Positions 23,491-33,296 of a DNA stretch of 64,000 bases are shown piece by piece; the first letter of the stretch is position 1; each line of letters begins with the position of its first letter. A model generated the notes under the pieces. The model was not told the DNA's origin. It saw only the letters and a program-made list of their open reading frames with translations, and made no database searches. This stretch comes from Frankia casuarinae (GTDB lineage Bacteria; Actinomycetota; Actinomycetes; Frankiales; Frankiaceae). Position numbers and translations under genes: made by a program. The stretch lies in contig NC_007777.1 in assembly GCF_000013345.1 (NCBI RefSeq), positions 3,596,001-3,660,000 on the forward strand, given 5' to 3'.

Positions 23491-23949
23491 TTAGAGGATG
23501 GCGAGCGCCTTGAGGTACTCGGCCTGGTCCCGCGCGTCGGGGATGTTGTTGACGACCTTCCAGCGGACAACACCCTCCTTGTCGATGACGAAGGTGCCCC
23601 GCAGGGAGATGCCCCGCTCCGCGTTGAAGACGCCGTACGCGCTCGCGACGGCGCCGTGCGGCCAGAAGTCGGCGAGCAGCGGGAACTCGTAGCCCTGCTG
23701 GTCGGCCCAGACCTTGTGGGCGAACGGCGAGTCGACCGACACGGCCAGCACCTGGACGTCGTCGTTCTGGAACGAAGCGAGATCGTCCCGCACGGAGCAC
23801 AGCTCGCCCTGGCAGACGCCGGTGAAGGTCAACGGGTAGAACAACAGGACCACGTTGCGCTTACCCTGGAACTCGGACAGCGTGACAACCTCGTTGTTCT
23901 GGTCCTTCAGCGAGAAGTCCGGGGCGACGGAGCCAACCTCGACGGCCAT
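23491..23949 (-). CDS. ahpE: AhpE-type peroxiredoxin
   Basis: A 152-residue thiol peroxidase. The PxxxTxxC motif is PLTFTGVCQGELC, with the peroxidatic Cys at 46 and a further Cys at 51. DFWPHGAVASAYGVFNAERG and RGTFVIDKEGVVRWKVVNN match mycobacterial AhpE closely. Characterised AhpE reduces peroxides with mycothiol/mycoredoxin as electron donor. It lies two genes before DUF3052 and near aceE, as in M. tuberculosis (Rv2238c-Rv2241). In M. tuberculosis AhpE position 51 is not Cys, so a disulfide with Cys51 is possible here. AGGAAG precedes the ATG. Confidence 0.95.
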   Translation of the reverse strand: MAVEVGSVAPDFSLKDQNNEVVTLSEFQGKRNVVLLFYPLTFTGVCQGELCSVRDDLASFQNDDVQVLAVSVDSPFAHKVWADQQGYEFPLLADFWPHGAVASAYGVFNAERGISLRGTFVIDKEGVVRWKVVNNIPDARDQAEYLKALAIL

Positions 23950-24382
23950 GGGCTCTTCCTCTCCACAACGGTGGGGAACTGATCAGGGACCGGTGACCAC
24001 AACGGGTGATCACTACGGCGGCGGGCCCCGCGCCAGATCCGGCGAAGGTACTCACCGATCGGCATGGATGTCCCGATCCAGCATGCCATTGCCGGCTACC
24101 TCGAAGCTGGCCACCCATCCGCGGCGTGCCCTACACGACCTTCCGGATCTCCGCCGTACCGCCTGGAACCGCACCCGACCTGGACGTTCACACGCATGCT
24201 CGACAATCAGATCACGGCGATCAGATCGGGACGAAGGGTGTCCTTCCCGGTCCGGTGACCCCGATGCGGCGGGTGCGCGGGTTTTCGAGGCCAGAGTGCC
24301 CTAGTCTGGCCGATCGACGCGGGAGCCGCACCCGCCGGACATGCGTGGGGGCATGGTGCCGTGCCCCGCGGCCACCACTGGT
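23950..24382. other. Intergenic region between divergent ahpE and DUF4234 genes
   Basis: About 430 bp with no supported gene; the open frames seen lack protein-like composition. It must contain the two divergent promoters, but I see no clear -35/-10 pair or dyad. Confidence 0.5.
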
Positions 24383-25012
24383 ATGGACACCGATGAGGAC
24401 AGGGCCACGTTGACCAATCAGAGTTCCACCCCGCACGGATACCCCGCCCGGGAACCCCACCCGATCGACGGGCCGGGCACATCCACCGGCGGATTTCCGA
24501 TCTATGCGTTTCGTGAGTCTCTGACCGGCCACGAACCGCAGCAAGGCTACCCCGCCACCCCCGACTACGGGACACCGGGTCTGGCCGGACCACCTGGTTC
24601 CCCCGACACGTTCCAGGGGTCCGGCCTACTCGGGAGGAGGCGTAACCCCTTCGCGGTGTGGCTGGGTCTTCCTCTGATCACCCTGGGTGTCTACCCGTTC
24701 GTCTGGATCTACCGGACGAACAAGGAACTCGCCGAGTATGACCGGCGCATCGAGGTGAACCCGACGCTGTCGCTGCTGGCCTTCCTGATCGGCTGGGTAA
24801 TCATCGTCCCGCCGTTCGTCGCGGCTTGGCGGCTCGGCACCCGCGTCCGCGACGCCCAGCGTGCGGCCGGGGTAGCCGAGACGAATCCGGTCCTGGCCTT
24901 CGCTCTCTTCCTCATCGGCGGCGGCGCGCTGGTCCTGCAGTTCGGAATCAACCGCATCTGGGACCGCTACCCCGGGGCGGTCGAGGGCCAGCAGGTGCCG
25001 CTCTACCGGTGA
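24383..25012 (+). CDS. DUF4234 membrane protein
   Basis: A 209-residue protein. The N-terminal 85 residues are Pro/Gly/Ser-rich and probably disordered. The DUF4234 region follows: NPFAVWLGLPLITLGVYPFVW-type first helix, the conserved IYRTNKELAEYDRRIEVNP loop, and two further membrane helices (LSLLAFLIGWVIIVPPFVAA and VLAFALFLIGGGALVLQFG). It ends with NRIWDRYP, a usual family feature. DUF4234 proteins are small membrane proteins of unknown function. The start was placed at MDTDEDR; an ATG 42 bp upstream is also in frame. Confidence 0.82.
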   Translation: MDTDEDRATLTNQSSTPHGYPAREPHPIDGPGTSTGGFPIYAFRESLTGHEPQQGYPATPDYGTPGLAGPPGSPDTFQGSGLLGRRRNPFAVWLGLPLITLGVYPFVWIYRTNKELAEYDRRIEVNPTLSLLAFLIGWVIIVPPFVAAWRLGTRVRDAQRAAGVAETNPVLAFALFLIGGGALVLQFGINRIWDRYPGAVEGQQVPLYR

Positions 25013-25160
25013 CCGCCCTACCGGTGACCGCCCGCCGCCCGGCCCACCTGGAGCGCCGCCCACGGCGGCGAGAGACGCCCATACACCCCGCGTACGTCCC
25101 GGAGGCACGCGAGCACGGCGGTGCGCGCCTGCCTCGACCCGGACCCCGAAACCGGGGGAA

Positions 25161-25226
25161 CCGGCCCGAACCGACCAGGCCCGGCCGAACCGACCAGGCC
25201 CGGCCGGGCCCGGACCGGCCAGGCCC
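25161..25226. repeat. Three imperfect ~20-bp tandem repeats
   Basis: Copies of CGGCC(C)GAACCGACCAGGCC lie at 25161-25199, followed by a degenerate longer copy. They are located between the converging DUF4234 and DUF3052 genes and are non-coding. Confidence 0.7.
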
Positions 25227-25252
25227 AGCTGGGCCGGACCGGGCACCCTGGG

Positions 25253-25690
25253 TCAGCGGTGACGCACCCGCTGCGACTTCGGCGCCGCCAGCCGCTGGCC
25301 GGACCACTCCTGGGCGACGCTCAACGTGCTGGTCTGGACGAGACCCGCGGTGGGCACCGCGTCCAGCACGTCACTCGGCTCGACATGGCCGGCACGCCCG
25401 GCCTTGGGCGTCAGCAGCCAGATCACGCCGTCGTCGGACAGCTGCCGCCGTGCGTCGATGAGGGCGTTCGCCAGGTCCCCGTCATCCTCCCGCCACCACA
25501 GCAGGACGATGTCGACGACGTCGTCGGAGTCCTCGGGGACAAGCTCGGTCCCGCTGGCGCTCGTGACGGCGTCCAGCAGGTCCTGGGCGATGTCGTCGTC
25601 CTCGTTGAGCGACTGCACCTGGGTCCCGGCGGAGACTCCCAGCCGCTCCGCTCGGCGCTGACCCTCGGCGTTCGCCGCGGTCGGACTCAC
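25253..25690 (-). CDS. DUF3052 domain protein
   Basis: A 145-residue protein of the DUF3052 family, small acidic cytoplasmic proteins of actinobacteria. The family core includes RLGVSAGTQVQSLNEDDDI, then DDVVDIVLLWWREDDGDL and DDGVIWLLTPKAGRAGHVEP. The function is unknown. The order ahpE - DUF3052 - aceE corresponds to M. tuberculosis Rv2238c - Rv2239c - Rv2241, which supports the identification. A GGAGG lies just before the GTG start. Confidence 0.9.
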   Translation of the reverse strand: MSPTAANAEGQRRAERLGVSAGTQVQSLNEDDDIAQDLLDAVTSASGTELVPEDSDDVVDIVLLWWREDDGDLANALIDARRQLSDDGVIWLLTPKAGRAGHVEPSDVLDAVPTAGLVQTSTLSVAQEWSGQRLAAPKSQRVRHR

Positions 25691-25909
25691 CCTCCACTAC
25701 CTCCTGCTCGTATGTCGACGCTCCGCGTAGCCGCGAGGGCGTCCCGTCTCGGTGGACGCATCCAATGATGATCCTCATCGATCGGTGCGCCTCGACCTAG
25801 TCCACCGGACCTTCCGGTGACTGCGCAAGTGCCACGCCGTCGGTTGTGGACAAGCGACGGCGTGGTCAGCCTGATGTGACTCCCCGCCAGTACCCCGGAG
25901 AGAGCGGAA

Positions 25910-26314
25910 TCATCCCGCCAGGAACGACATCCGGACCGTTCGATCGGGGTTGTCCACGTTGAGGTCCACCAGCGCAATGGACTGCCAGACCCCGAGCGCG
26001 AGGCGGCCGTCGATCACCGGGACCGTCAACGAGGGCGGGATGATGGCCGGCATCACATGCGAGCGGCCGTGACCGAGCGTTCCATGTGCGTGGCGCCATC
26101 TGCCGTCGGCGGGGAGCAGATCCGCGAGCGCCGCGAGCAGGTCGGCATCACTACCGGAGCCCAACTCGAAGATGGCCACGCCGGCCGTGGCATGCGGCAC
26201 GAAGACCGACAGCAACCCATCACCGGAACCGGCAAGGAACCGCCGCGCATCGGGTGTGAGGTCCACCACACTTTCTCGCCGGCCGGTGCGCACGGACAGC
26301 GTCGTCGTCTTCAT
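25910..26314 (-). CDS. YjbQ/UPF0047 family protein
   Basis: A 134-residue YjbQ-family protein. Hallmarks are FVPHATAGVAIFELGSGSDA (about 38-57), the His pair in RWRHAHGTLGHGRSHVMPAI, and GVWQSIALVDLNVDNPDRTV near the end. YjbQ proteins have weak thiamine-phosphate synthase activity when overproduced, and their biological role is unclear. The second ATG (26314) was chosen because GGAGACCCGG precedes it by a good distance; the first ATG would add four residues. The gene is divergent from aceE. Confidence 0.9.
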   Translation of the reverse strand: MKTTTLSVRTGRRESVVDLTPDARRFLAGSGDGLLSVFVPHATAGVAIFELGSGSDADLLAALADLLPADGRWRHAHGTLGHGRSHVMPAIIPPSLTVPVIDGRLALGVWQSIALVDLNVDNPDRTVRMSFLAG

Positions 26315-26702
26315 CCGGGTCTCCATCAGGGTGATTGTCCACCACGGCGGGGCCCGGCATCGGCCGCACTACGGACGACATGCCAACAACGCACCGCACA
26401 TCGCCCAGGTCCCGACCCGGAAGTAACAAGACGTACGTGACGAGGCAGCTGCGATAGAGCACGATGGTCCATGACAGGCCCGTTCTCCGGGTGACCCCCC
26501 TCTCGGCCACCGAGGGTCGGCCATCACCCAGAGCACAGGCGTCGTATGGGATGAGCGAGCGGCCGGGATACGGCGGCGCATTGATCATGCATGTTTCCAC
26601 CCCGGTACGTTGCGAAAGTGACCACTGGGCCGACGGTCATACGATCAGGACCTTTTCGCATGGTCGTGACGGCCCCGGGAAGCTCGAGGAGCAGGAGAAG
26701 GC
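26315..26702. other. Promoter region between yjbQ-type gene and aceE
   Basis: 388 bp without a gene. It contains TGCGAAA (26611-26617) and its inverse TTTCGCA (26654-26660), 36 bp apart, just upstream of aceE, and a good aceE ribosome binding site (GAGGAGCAGGAG). No recognisable regulator site was identified. Confidence 0.5.
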
Positions 26703-29540
26703 GTGGCGCAGGACACACCCCGGAAGTTCTCGGTCATCACCGATGGGCTACCGAGTCAGCTGCCGGATATCGATCCCTCCGAGACCAGCGAGTGGCTGGA
26801 GTCGCTCGACGCCGTCATCGAGGAGTCCGGCCGCGGCCGGGCCCGCTTCCTCATGTTGAAGCTCCTCGAACGGGCCCGGGAGAAGGCGGTCGGTGTTCCC
26901 GGTCTCACCAGCACCGACTACATCAACACCATCAGCCCGGAGCGGGAGCCCTGGTTCCCCGGCAACGAGCACATCGAACGCCGCATCCGGGCCTATATCC
27001 GGTGGAACGCGGCCATCATGGTGAGCCGCGCCAACCGCCCCGCGTTCAATGTCGGCGGTCACATCGCGACCTACGCCTCAAGCGCGAGCCTCTACGAGGT
27101 GGGCTTCAACCATTTCTTCCGCGGCAAGGACCATCTCAGTTCCTCGCCGGGAAGTGCCTCGGGTGACCAGATCTTTATTCAGGGTCACGCGTCCCCGGGC
27201 ATCTACGCCCGCGCCTTCCTGGAAGGCCGGCTGACGGAGAAGCAGCTCGACGCCTTCCGGCGCGAGGGCGAGTCGGGCGGCCTGTCGTCCTACCCTCACC
27301 CTCGGCTCATGCCTGATTTCTGGGAGTTCCCCACGGTTTCGATGGGACTCGGGCCGATCGGCGCCATCTACCAGGCCCGGTTCAACCGCTACCTGCTCAA
27401 CCGCCAGATCAAGGACACCTCGGGCAGCCGGGTGTGGGCGTTCCTCGGCGACGGCGAGATGGACGAGCCGGAGTCAATCGGCGCGCTGGGCGTGGCCGCC
27501 CGCGAGGAGCTCGACAACCTCATCTTCGTGGTCAACTGCAACCTGCAGCGCCTCGACGGCCCGGTCCGCGGCAACGGCAAGATCATGCAGGAGCTGGAGT
27601 CGCTGTTCCGGGGCGCCGGCTGGAACGTCATCAAGGTGGTCTGGGGCCGCGACTGGGACCCGCTGCTGGCCAAGGACACCGACGGCGTGCTGGTAAACCG
27701 CATGAACACCACGCCGGACGGGCAGTTCCAGACCTACTCGACGTCGTCGGGCGAATACATCCGGGAGCACTTCTTCGGCTCGGACGCCCGGCTGCGCCGG
27801 ATGGTCGCGGACCTCTCCGACGACGATCTGCGCAAGCTCTCCCGCGGTGGCCACGACTACCGCAAGCTCTACGCGGCCTACAAGGCGGCGACCGAGCACG
27901 CGGGCCAGCCCACGGTCATCCTCGCGCACACCATCAAGGGCTGGACCCTGGGCAAGGACTTCGAGGCCCGCAACGCCACCCACCAGATGAAGAAGCTGAC
28001 CAAGAGCGAGCTCAAGGAGTTCCGCGACCGGCTCTATCTGGAGATCCCGGACTCGGCCCTGTCGGGTGACCTGCCGCCCTACTGCCACCCGGGGCCGGAC
28101 TCTGAGGAAATCGCGTACATGCGGGAACGCCGGGCCGCGCTCGGTGGGTCGATCCCGCGTCGGGTCGTGCGGGCCAAGCCGCTCCCCCAACCGCCAGCGA
28201 AGATCTTCGACGAACTCCGGAAGGGCTCCGGCAAACAGCCCGTCGCCACGACGATGGCCTTCGTCCGGCTGCTGAAGGACCTCATGAAGACCAAGGAGAT
28301 GGGCGCGCGCTTCGTGCCGGTCATCCCCGACGAGGCCCGCACCTTCGGCATGGACGCGATGTTCCCGACGGCGAAGATCTACTCGCCGCACGGGCAGCGC
28401 TACGAGGCCGTCGACCGCGAACTGCTGCTGTCCTACCAGGAGTCCGAGACCGGTCAGATGCTGCACGAGGGCATCAGCGAGGCCGGGTCGATGGGCTCGG
28501 TGATCGCCGCTGGCACGGCGTACGCCACCCACGCGCAGCACATGATCCCGGTCTACGTCTTCTACTCGATGTTCGGCTTCCAGCGCACCGGCGACCAGAT
28601 GTGGGCGCTCGGCGACCAGCTCGGCCGCGGGTTCCTGCTCGGGGCGACCGCCGGTCGGACCACTCTCAACGGCGAGGGCCTGCAGCACCAGGACGGCCAC
28701 TCCCTGCTCCTGGCGTCGACTAACCCGGCCTGCGTGGCCTACGACCCCGCCTTCGCCTTCGAGCTGACACACATCGTCCGGGACGCGCTCGACCGAATGT
28801 ACGGCGAGCGGGACGACAACGTCTTCTACTACCTCACTGTCTACAACGAGCCGGTGCCGCAGCCTGCCGAGCCCGCGGGTCTCGACCCGGCGCAGATCAT
28901 CTCCGGGATGTACCGGTTCCGCTCGGCTGAGGACCTGGCCGGCGGGCTTCCGGCGGCGGGGGCCGGCGTGGGCTCCCCGCCGCGGGCGCAACTGCTGGCC
29001 AGCGGGACTTCCATCCACTGGGCGCTGGCGGCGCAGGAGATCCTTGCCGCCGACTTCGGGGTCGCCGCCGACCTGTGGTCGGTGACCTCGTGGAACGAGC
29101 TTCGGCGAGATGCGCTCGACTGCGACCGCGCCAACCTGCTCAACCCCGAGGCCGACGACGCCGTGCCGTACGTGACCCGTGCCCTCGAAGGGGCCGCCGG
29201 CCCGGTCGTGGCGGTCTCCGACTGGATGCGCGCGGTGCCCGACCAGATCTCCCGGTGGGTTCCGCAGCCGTTCACCTCGCTGGGCACCGACGGGTACGGC
29301 CGTTCCGACACTCGGGCCGCCCTGCGCCGGCACTTCAAGGTCGACGCCGAGTCGATCGTCGTCGCGACCCTGGAAGCCCTCGTCCGGGCCGGTGAGGTCA
29401 AGGCCACCACGGTCGGGGACGCGATCAGGCGATTCGGGTTGCGTGCCGACAAGGCCGGCCTGGACGGGCCCGAGGCGATCGTGGCCGGCATCAGGATCGT
29501 GGCCGGCGCCGAGCAGGACGAGCGGCCGATCTCGGGCTGA
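26703..29540 (+). CDS. aceE: Pyruvate dehydrogenase E1 component, homodimeric
   Basis: A 945-residue thiamine-diphosphate enzyme that decarboxylates pyruvate and passes the acetyl group to the E2 lipoyl domain. The length is slightly above E. coli AceE (887). The N-terminal domain begins [20 protein letters not shown]. The TPP/Mg motif is [20 protein letters not shown] (GDG...N, ending [14 protein letters not shown]). The catalytic His-bearing [13 protein letters not shown]-like stretch is [16 protein letters not shown]. The pyrimidine-binding part has [17 protein letters not shown]. Actinobacteria use this homodimeric E1 together with 2-oxoglutarate dehydrogenase subunits. It starts with GTG. 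The E2 and E3 genes are not in the window. Confidence 0.97.
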   Translation: MAQDTPRKFSVITDGLPSQLPDIDPSETSEWLESLDAVIEESGRGRARFLMLKLLERAREKAVGVPGLTSTDYINTISPEREPWFPGNEHIERRIRAYIRWNAAIMVSRANRPAFNVGGHIATYASSASLYEVGFNHFFRGKDHLSSSPGSASGDQIFIQGHASPGIYARAFLEGRLTEKQLDAFRREGESGGLSSYPHPRLMPDFWEFPTVSMGLGPIGAIYQARFNRYLLNRQIKDTSGSRVWAFLGDGEMDEPESIGALGVAAREELDNLIFVVNCNLQRLDGPVRGNGKIMQELESLFRGAGWNVIKVVWGRDWDPLLAKDTDGVLVNRMNTTPDGQFQTYSTSSGEYIREHFFGSDARLRRMVADLSDDDLRKLSRGGHDYRKLYAAYKAATEHAGQPTVILAHTIKGWTLGKDFEARNATHQMKKLTKSELKEFRDRLYLEIPDSALSGDLPPYCHPGPDSEEIAYMRERRAALGGSIPRRVVRAKPLPQPPAKIFDELRKGSGKQPVATTMAFVRLLKDLMKTKEMGARFVPVIPDEARTFGMDAMFPTAKIYSPHGQRYEAVDRELLLSYQESETGQMLHEGISEAGSMGSVIAAGTAYATHAQHMIPVYVFYSMFGFQRTGDQMWALGDQLGRGFLLGATAGRTTLNGEGLQHQDGHSLLLASTNPACVAYDPAFAFELTHIVRDALDRMYGERDDNVFYYLTVYNEPVPQPAEPAGLDPAQIISGMYRFRSAEDLAGGLPAAGAGVGSPPRAQLLASGTSIHWALAAQEILAADFGVAADLWSVTSWNELRRDALDCDRANLLNPEADDAVPYVTRALEGAAGPVVAVSDWMRAVPDQISRWVPQPFTSLGTDGYGRSDTRAALRRHFKVDAESIVVATLEALVRAGEVKATTVGDAIRRFGLRADKAGLDGPEAIVAGIRIVAGAEQDERPISG

Positions 29541-30690
29541 CCGACCCACTCAGGCCCCGGACCACTCAGGTCCCGGATTGCCCAGGCCTTCGGGCCATCC
29601 GGGACCTCCCCGGCGCCGACGGAGCCACCTGCGGGCTCCCCGGCGCCGGGGCCCGAGGTCACGGTGCCGGACCGGACCCCCGCGTGGCCCACCCGGCGCG
29701 GAGCCCGGGTGGCTGGGTCCGGAAGGTGGGGCCCGGAAGGTGGGGCCCGCGCGATGGAGCCCACCACACCGCACCCGCCGGACCGGATCCCACGGCACCG
29801 GAGCCGCCGGGCCGTCCGGCCCCACCGCGCCCGCATCACCGCCTCCAGACCGACCCATCCGGCCCACCGCGTTCGGGCCATCGCCTCCAGGCCCGCCCAT
29901 CCGGCCCATCCGGCCCACCGCATTCGGATCGGTACCTCCGGGCCACCCCGGCCAGGCAGCGGGCCGCGCACCGAACCCCTTGGCGTCCGATCTCGGCCCC
30001 GCGGCCTCGGGTTTCATTCTCCGGGCCCACCGCGTTGCCCCCCTGCATCCAGGCGCGCCCGGTTCCGGCGGGCCCGGCCCGGACCCCCCGGAGGAGTTAC
30101 CCAGCGCATCGGCACTGTCCGTGATGAACTCCACCGCGCTCGGCTTCATCGGGGTCCACCGCCGTCCCCGATTCGGTTACGCCCCGGGTCTTTCGCGGTA
30201 CCCCATGTTCCACTTGATGACGCGTTGAGTTCCGCATCGCCGCCGCGGACACTAGTCTCTCGAGGGTGATGTCCAAAGGTTGGTCACGCGGCGTTACCAG
30301 CTGTGAAACCGCCGGCGGCGAAGCCCTCCGGCACGTACTCCCGGCCCCCGTCGGTGTCGGAGAGCAACGAAAACCCGCCTGCCGATCATCGCACGGCCAC
30401 GTCGCGGTCCGGTACGGTCAGGCATCTGTCAGGTCGCTGTCAGGTCAATTGTCAGGTCAATCAGGAGCCGGCCGGCCAGCCGATAACCAGCCGACCGGCC
30501 GGCGCGCGGCTGCGGGTCGTGACGAGGCCCGCGCGGCGTCTGCTGCGACGGTCGAGGAGGACGAGGTGAATGGTGTGGCGACGACCACCGCACCCGCGGC
30601 GGCATCACCTGAACCGCGGACAGGCGGGAGCGCGGTGAGCCCACGGCGGTCCCAGTGCGGCGTCGCAAGCCGCGTGGACGGGACGGCGGC
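29541..30690. other. 1.15-kb repeat-rich region after aceE
   Basis: I see no supportable gene here. Open frames on both strands are by-products of high GC. The segment 29690-30010 is full of short imperfect repeats such as (C)CATCCGGCCCACCGC and GGAAGGTGGGGCCCG (the latter duplicated at 29720-29750). A phased TGTCAGGTC array lies at 30427-30458. Confidence 0.6.
30427..30458. promoter_or_regulatory. Three phased TGTCAGGTC direct repeats
   Basis: TGTCAGGTC occurs at 30427-30435, 30438-30446 and 30450-30458, with starts 11 and 12 bp apart, i.e. one helical turn. Direct repeats with this period are the binding pattern of SARP and PhoP-type activators in actinomycetes. The next gene starts 232 bp downstream. 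Which regulator binds is unknown. Confidence 0.5.
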
Positions 30691-31527
30691 ATGATCCTGC
30701 GGGCCCGTCGCATCGAGCGGCTGGAGGAACATCCCAACCTCCGCGGCATTCTCGGCATCCTCGCCCAACTCGTCCACACCACCGACACGGAGCTCGTCTC
30801 GCTCGCCGCCGCCTGGCGCAACTCGGGGTACCTCGCCGCTGCCCGGGACAAGGCGCTCTCCCCCGACTCTCCATTGATCGTCGAGGTGCTGGCCGCCTTC
30901 GACGCGTTGAGCGCGATCTACGCCGACGACCTCACCGGCGCGGAGTACGTCACCGTCGAACCGACGATCGCCGCCACGGCTCTGCGCGCGATGCGCGACG
31001 CGGTCGCCGCCTCCTACTCCCGGCCCATCCTCGGCCGCGCGGAGTACGCGGCACTGATGCGTCCGTGGCGCACGGTCTACCCCCGCGCGCGCTCGCACGA
31101 ACCCGACCTCGGCCCGGCCGCGGCGGACGTGAAGCGGGTTCTCGCGGCACTCCCGGTCCTCGCCGGGCGCTGCCACGATCCGGACAGCCTCGAGGTCTTC
31201 GACGGCCTGCTGGTGTCCGCACTCACCCGCGACGACTCCGCGCATCAGATGGCGATGGACGCCGCCTTCGCGAGCGCCGTGGTGACCGGGCGTCGCCGGG
31301 TGTGGACCCTGGTCCGGCGCAGCGCCGCCGAGGGTTTCTGGCGGTTGTGCCCGTACTGCCGCGGCCATCGGGGCACCGATTCGAGCGAGGACCGGCGGGT
31401 CATGGAGCTGTGCGCCGACCTGGCCTGCGCGCTGCTCGTCGAGGATCTCCTCGATACCGACCAGTTCACCCGGCTGACCAGCCCGCTGCACACGCTCATC
31501 CCGTTGCAGCACCGCCGCGGTCGCTGA
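30691..31527 (+). CDS. Hypothetical protein with one CPYC motif
   Basis: A 278-residue, mostly helical soluble protein that I do not recognise. It starts MILRARRIERLEEHPNLRGI and has evenly distributed Ala/Leu/Arg helices. A single CPYCRGH motif lies near residue 222 (about 145 bp from... the 3' end), possibly half of a metal or redox site. A GTG at 30655 would add 12 residues. The composition and codon bias support a real gene. It converges on the PAP2-kinase fusion with a 41-bp gap. Confidence 0.7.
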   Translation: MILRARRIERLEEHPNLRGILGILAQLVHTTDTELVSLAAAWRNSGYLAAARDKALSPDSPLIVEVLAAFDALSAIYADDLTGAEYVTVEPTIAATALRAMRDAVAASYSRPILGRAEYAALMRPWRTVYPRARSHEPDLGPAAADVKRVLAALPVLAGRCHDPDSLEVFDGLLVSALTRDDSAHQMAMDAAFASAVVTGRRRVWTLVRRSAAEGFWRLCPYCRGHRGTDSSEDRRVMELCADLACALLVEDLLDTDQFTRLTSPLHTLIPLQHRRGR

Positions 31528-31568
31528 CGCCGCCGCGGTCCGCCCGGCTGCCGGTCCACCGGCCCGGC

Positions 31569-33170
31569 TCAGCCGGATGCGCCGGGCCGCCGCGGCCGGT
31601 AGACGATCAGTCGGGCTCCGCCCGGAGTGATGACGATGCGTTCCACTCCCTCCGTGACCTCGCCGTCACAGGCGAACGGCAGCGGGCCGGGCTGACGGGA
31701 TGAGATCGTGACCCGTTCGACCGTGTGTTGTTCGTACACCCGGCTGCGCCCGAGACGGCCGGTCAGCACCGCCCCCACCAGCCGGAGCCGGGCAAGCGAC
31801 GCCGCGGCGTCGACCACCCGCAGGTCCAGCAGCCCTTCGTCGAGGCGGGTGCGGTAGGTGGGGGCGAACCCGTCGGGCTGGTAGATCCCGTTGCCGACGA
31901 AGATCAGCCAGACCCGGCGGTACTCGGAGTCGATCTCGACCTCGAACGGCGTTTCGTGGCGCAGCACCCAGCTCAGCGCGATGAGCATCGCCGGCCACTT
32001 GCCGATGCGGCGCTCGAACCGCGCACGGATGGCGACCATGTCCGGGTAACCGCCGAGGCTCGCGGTGTTCACGAAGATGCGGGAGAACCGACTGAACGTC
32101 GCGCCGATGCCCTCGGCCCGGCCGATGTCGACGGCGACCGCCGAACCCTCCCGTATCGCCTGCACCGAGTCACCCGCCCCGGCGAGTCCGACGTCCGCGG
32201 CGAAGTGGTTGAGCGTGCCCGCGGGGAAGACCGCCAGCGGCACGCCGTGCGCCAGCGCGGTCTGGGCGGCCGCGTTGATGGTGCCGTCGCCGCCGGCGAC
32301 GCCCAGCACACGGGACCGCGCCGCCGCGGACCTCAGCACGGTTCTTACGTCGCCGCCCGCGTCGACCTCGACGACCCGGGCCCTGGGCAGGTCGGCCCGC
32401 AGCACGGCGAGCAGGTCCGTGTGGTTACCCGGACCGGAACGGGCGTTCACCACCACGGTAAGGCCGTCGCCGTCGGGCAGGGCGGGCGCCCACGCCGACG
32501 CGGGGCTGGCCCGGGCGGGGGCCCACGGCCGACGCGGCATCACCTTCGTCGTCGCCAGGCCCGCCCCTATCCCCAGCAGCACGCCGGCGGCCACGTCCCC
32601 GGGATAGTGCACCCCGACGTACACCCGGGAGAACGCCACCGCGGCGGCGAGCACAGCCACCGGCACCGCCGCGCCGGGTGCGTCCAACGCGACTCCGGTG
32701 GCGAAGGCGGCTGCCGACGCCGCGTGCCCAGAGGGGAACGAGAACGTCGTGAGATCCTCGCGAAGCCGCCGCAGCGGGGGAATCGTGTGAGTCGGTGGGC
32801 GGTCCCGGCGGAACACCACCTTCATCGGCCCGTTGGCGAGAACGCTCGCGACTCCCAGGGCGAGCAGGCCACGGACGGCCGCCGGGCGACGGCGTCCCTT
32901 CGTCGCACCGAGCGCCCCGGCCACCCCCCACCAGAGCAGACCATGATCGGCAGCGTGGGACAGCCGCGGCAGCGCCGGGTCGAGCAGCGGTCTGCCGCCG
33001 GCCAGCGCCGCGAACAGCGACCGGTCCGCACTGGTGAAGGCGTGCAGGAACGTCCGGCCCAGCGCGATGTCACGGCGCATGAGGATCCGGACGCGCCGAC
33101 CGACCCGGTTCTCCGCGGGCCAGCGGGGAGCGGTCCCGTTTCCCGGCCTCGTCACCGACCTTGACGCCAC
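31569..33170 (-). CDS. PAP2 phosphatase - diacylglycerol/sphingosine kinase fusion
   Basis: A 533-residue fusion. The N-terminal half (about 45-215) is a membrane PAP2 phosphatase with motif 1 KVVFRRDRP, motif 2 PSGH and motif 3 SRVYVGVHYPGD. The C-terminal half (about 235-530) is a YegS/LCB5 lipid kinase with VVVNARSGPGN, VLGVAGGDGTINAAAQ and FPAGTLNHFA. One enzyme thus can both dephosphorylate and phosphorylate lipids, suggesting a role in phosphatidate or polyprenyl-phosphate turnover. Similar fusions occur in other actinobacteria. The start is uncertain (GTG 33170, or ATG 33080); the first 45 residues are not conserved. Confidence 0.9.
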   Translation of the reverse strand: MASRSVTRPGNGTAPRWPAENRVGRRVRILMRRDIALGRTFLHAFTSADRSLFAALAGGRPLLDPALPRLSHAADHGLLWWGVAGALGATKGRRRPAAVRGLLALGVASVLANGPMKVVFRRDRPPTHTIPPLRRLREDLTTFSFPSGHAASAAAFATGVALDAPGAAVPVAVLAAAVAFSRVYVGVHYPGDVAAGVLLGIGAGLATTKVMPRRPWAPARASPASAWAPALPDGDGLTVVVNARSGPGNHTDLLAVLRADLPRARVVEVDAGGDVRTVLRSAAARSRVLGVAGGDGTINAAAQTALAHGVPLAVFPAGTLNHFAADVGLAGAGDSVQAIREGSAVAVDIGRAEGIGATFSRFSRIFVNTASLGGYPDMVAIRARFERRIGKWPAMLIALSWVLRHETPFEVEIDSEYRRVWLIFVGNGIYQPDGFAPTYRTRLDEGLLDLRVVDAAASLARLRLVGAVLTGRLGRSRVYEQHTVERVTISSRQPGPLPFACDGEVTEGVERIVITPGGARLIVYRPRRPGASG

Positions 33171-33296
33171 GCCGGCACCGTACCCGTAAGGGGGACACCC
33201 AGATCAACTGGGATGAACTTCACATCCTCCCGAACTCCACGGAAGGAGCGAGCAGAAGGAGCTCGCTGTCAGGCCGCGCCTGTCAGAACGCGACCG

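Noticed and set aside
27474-29549. A 691-codon open frame antisense to aceE
   Set aside because: It is the mirror of the codon bias of aceE; composition is Arg/Gly/Val-rich with no domain.
29179-30228. Frame that overlaps aceE and continues into the repeat region
   Set aside because: Pro/Arg-rich low-complexity reading of the wrong frame of aceE and of repeats.
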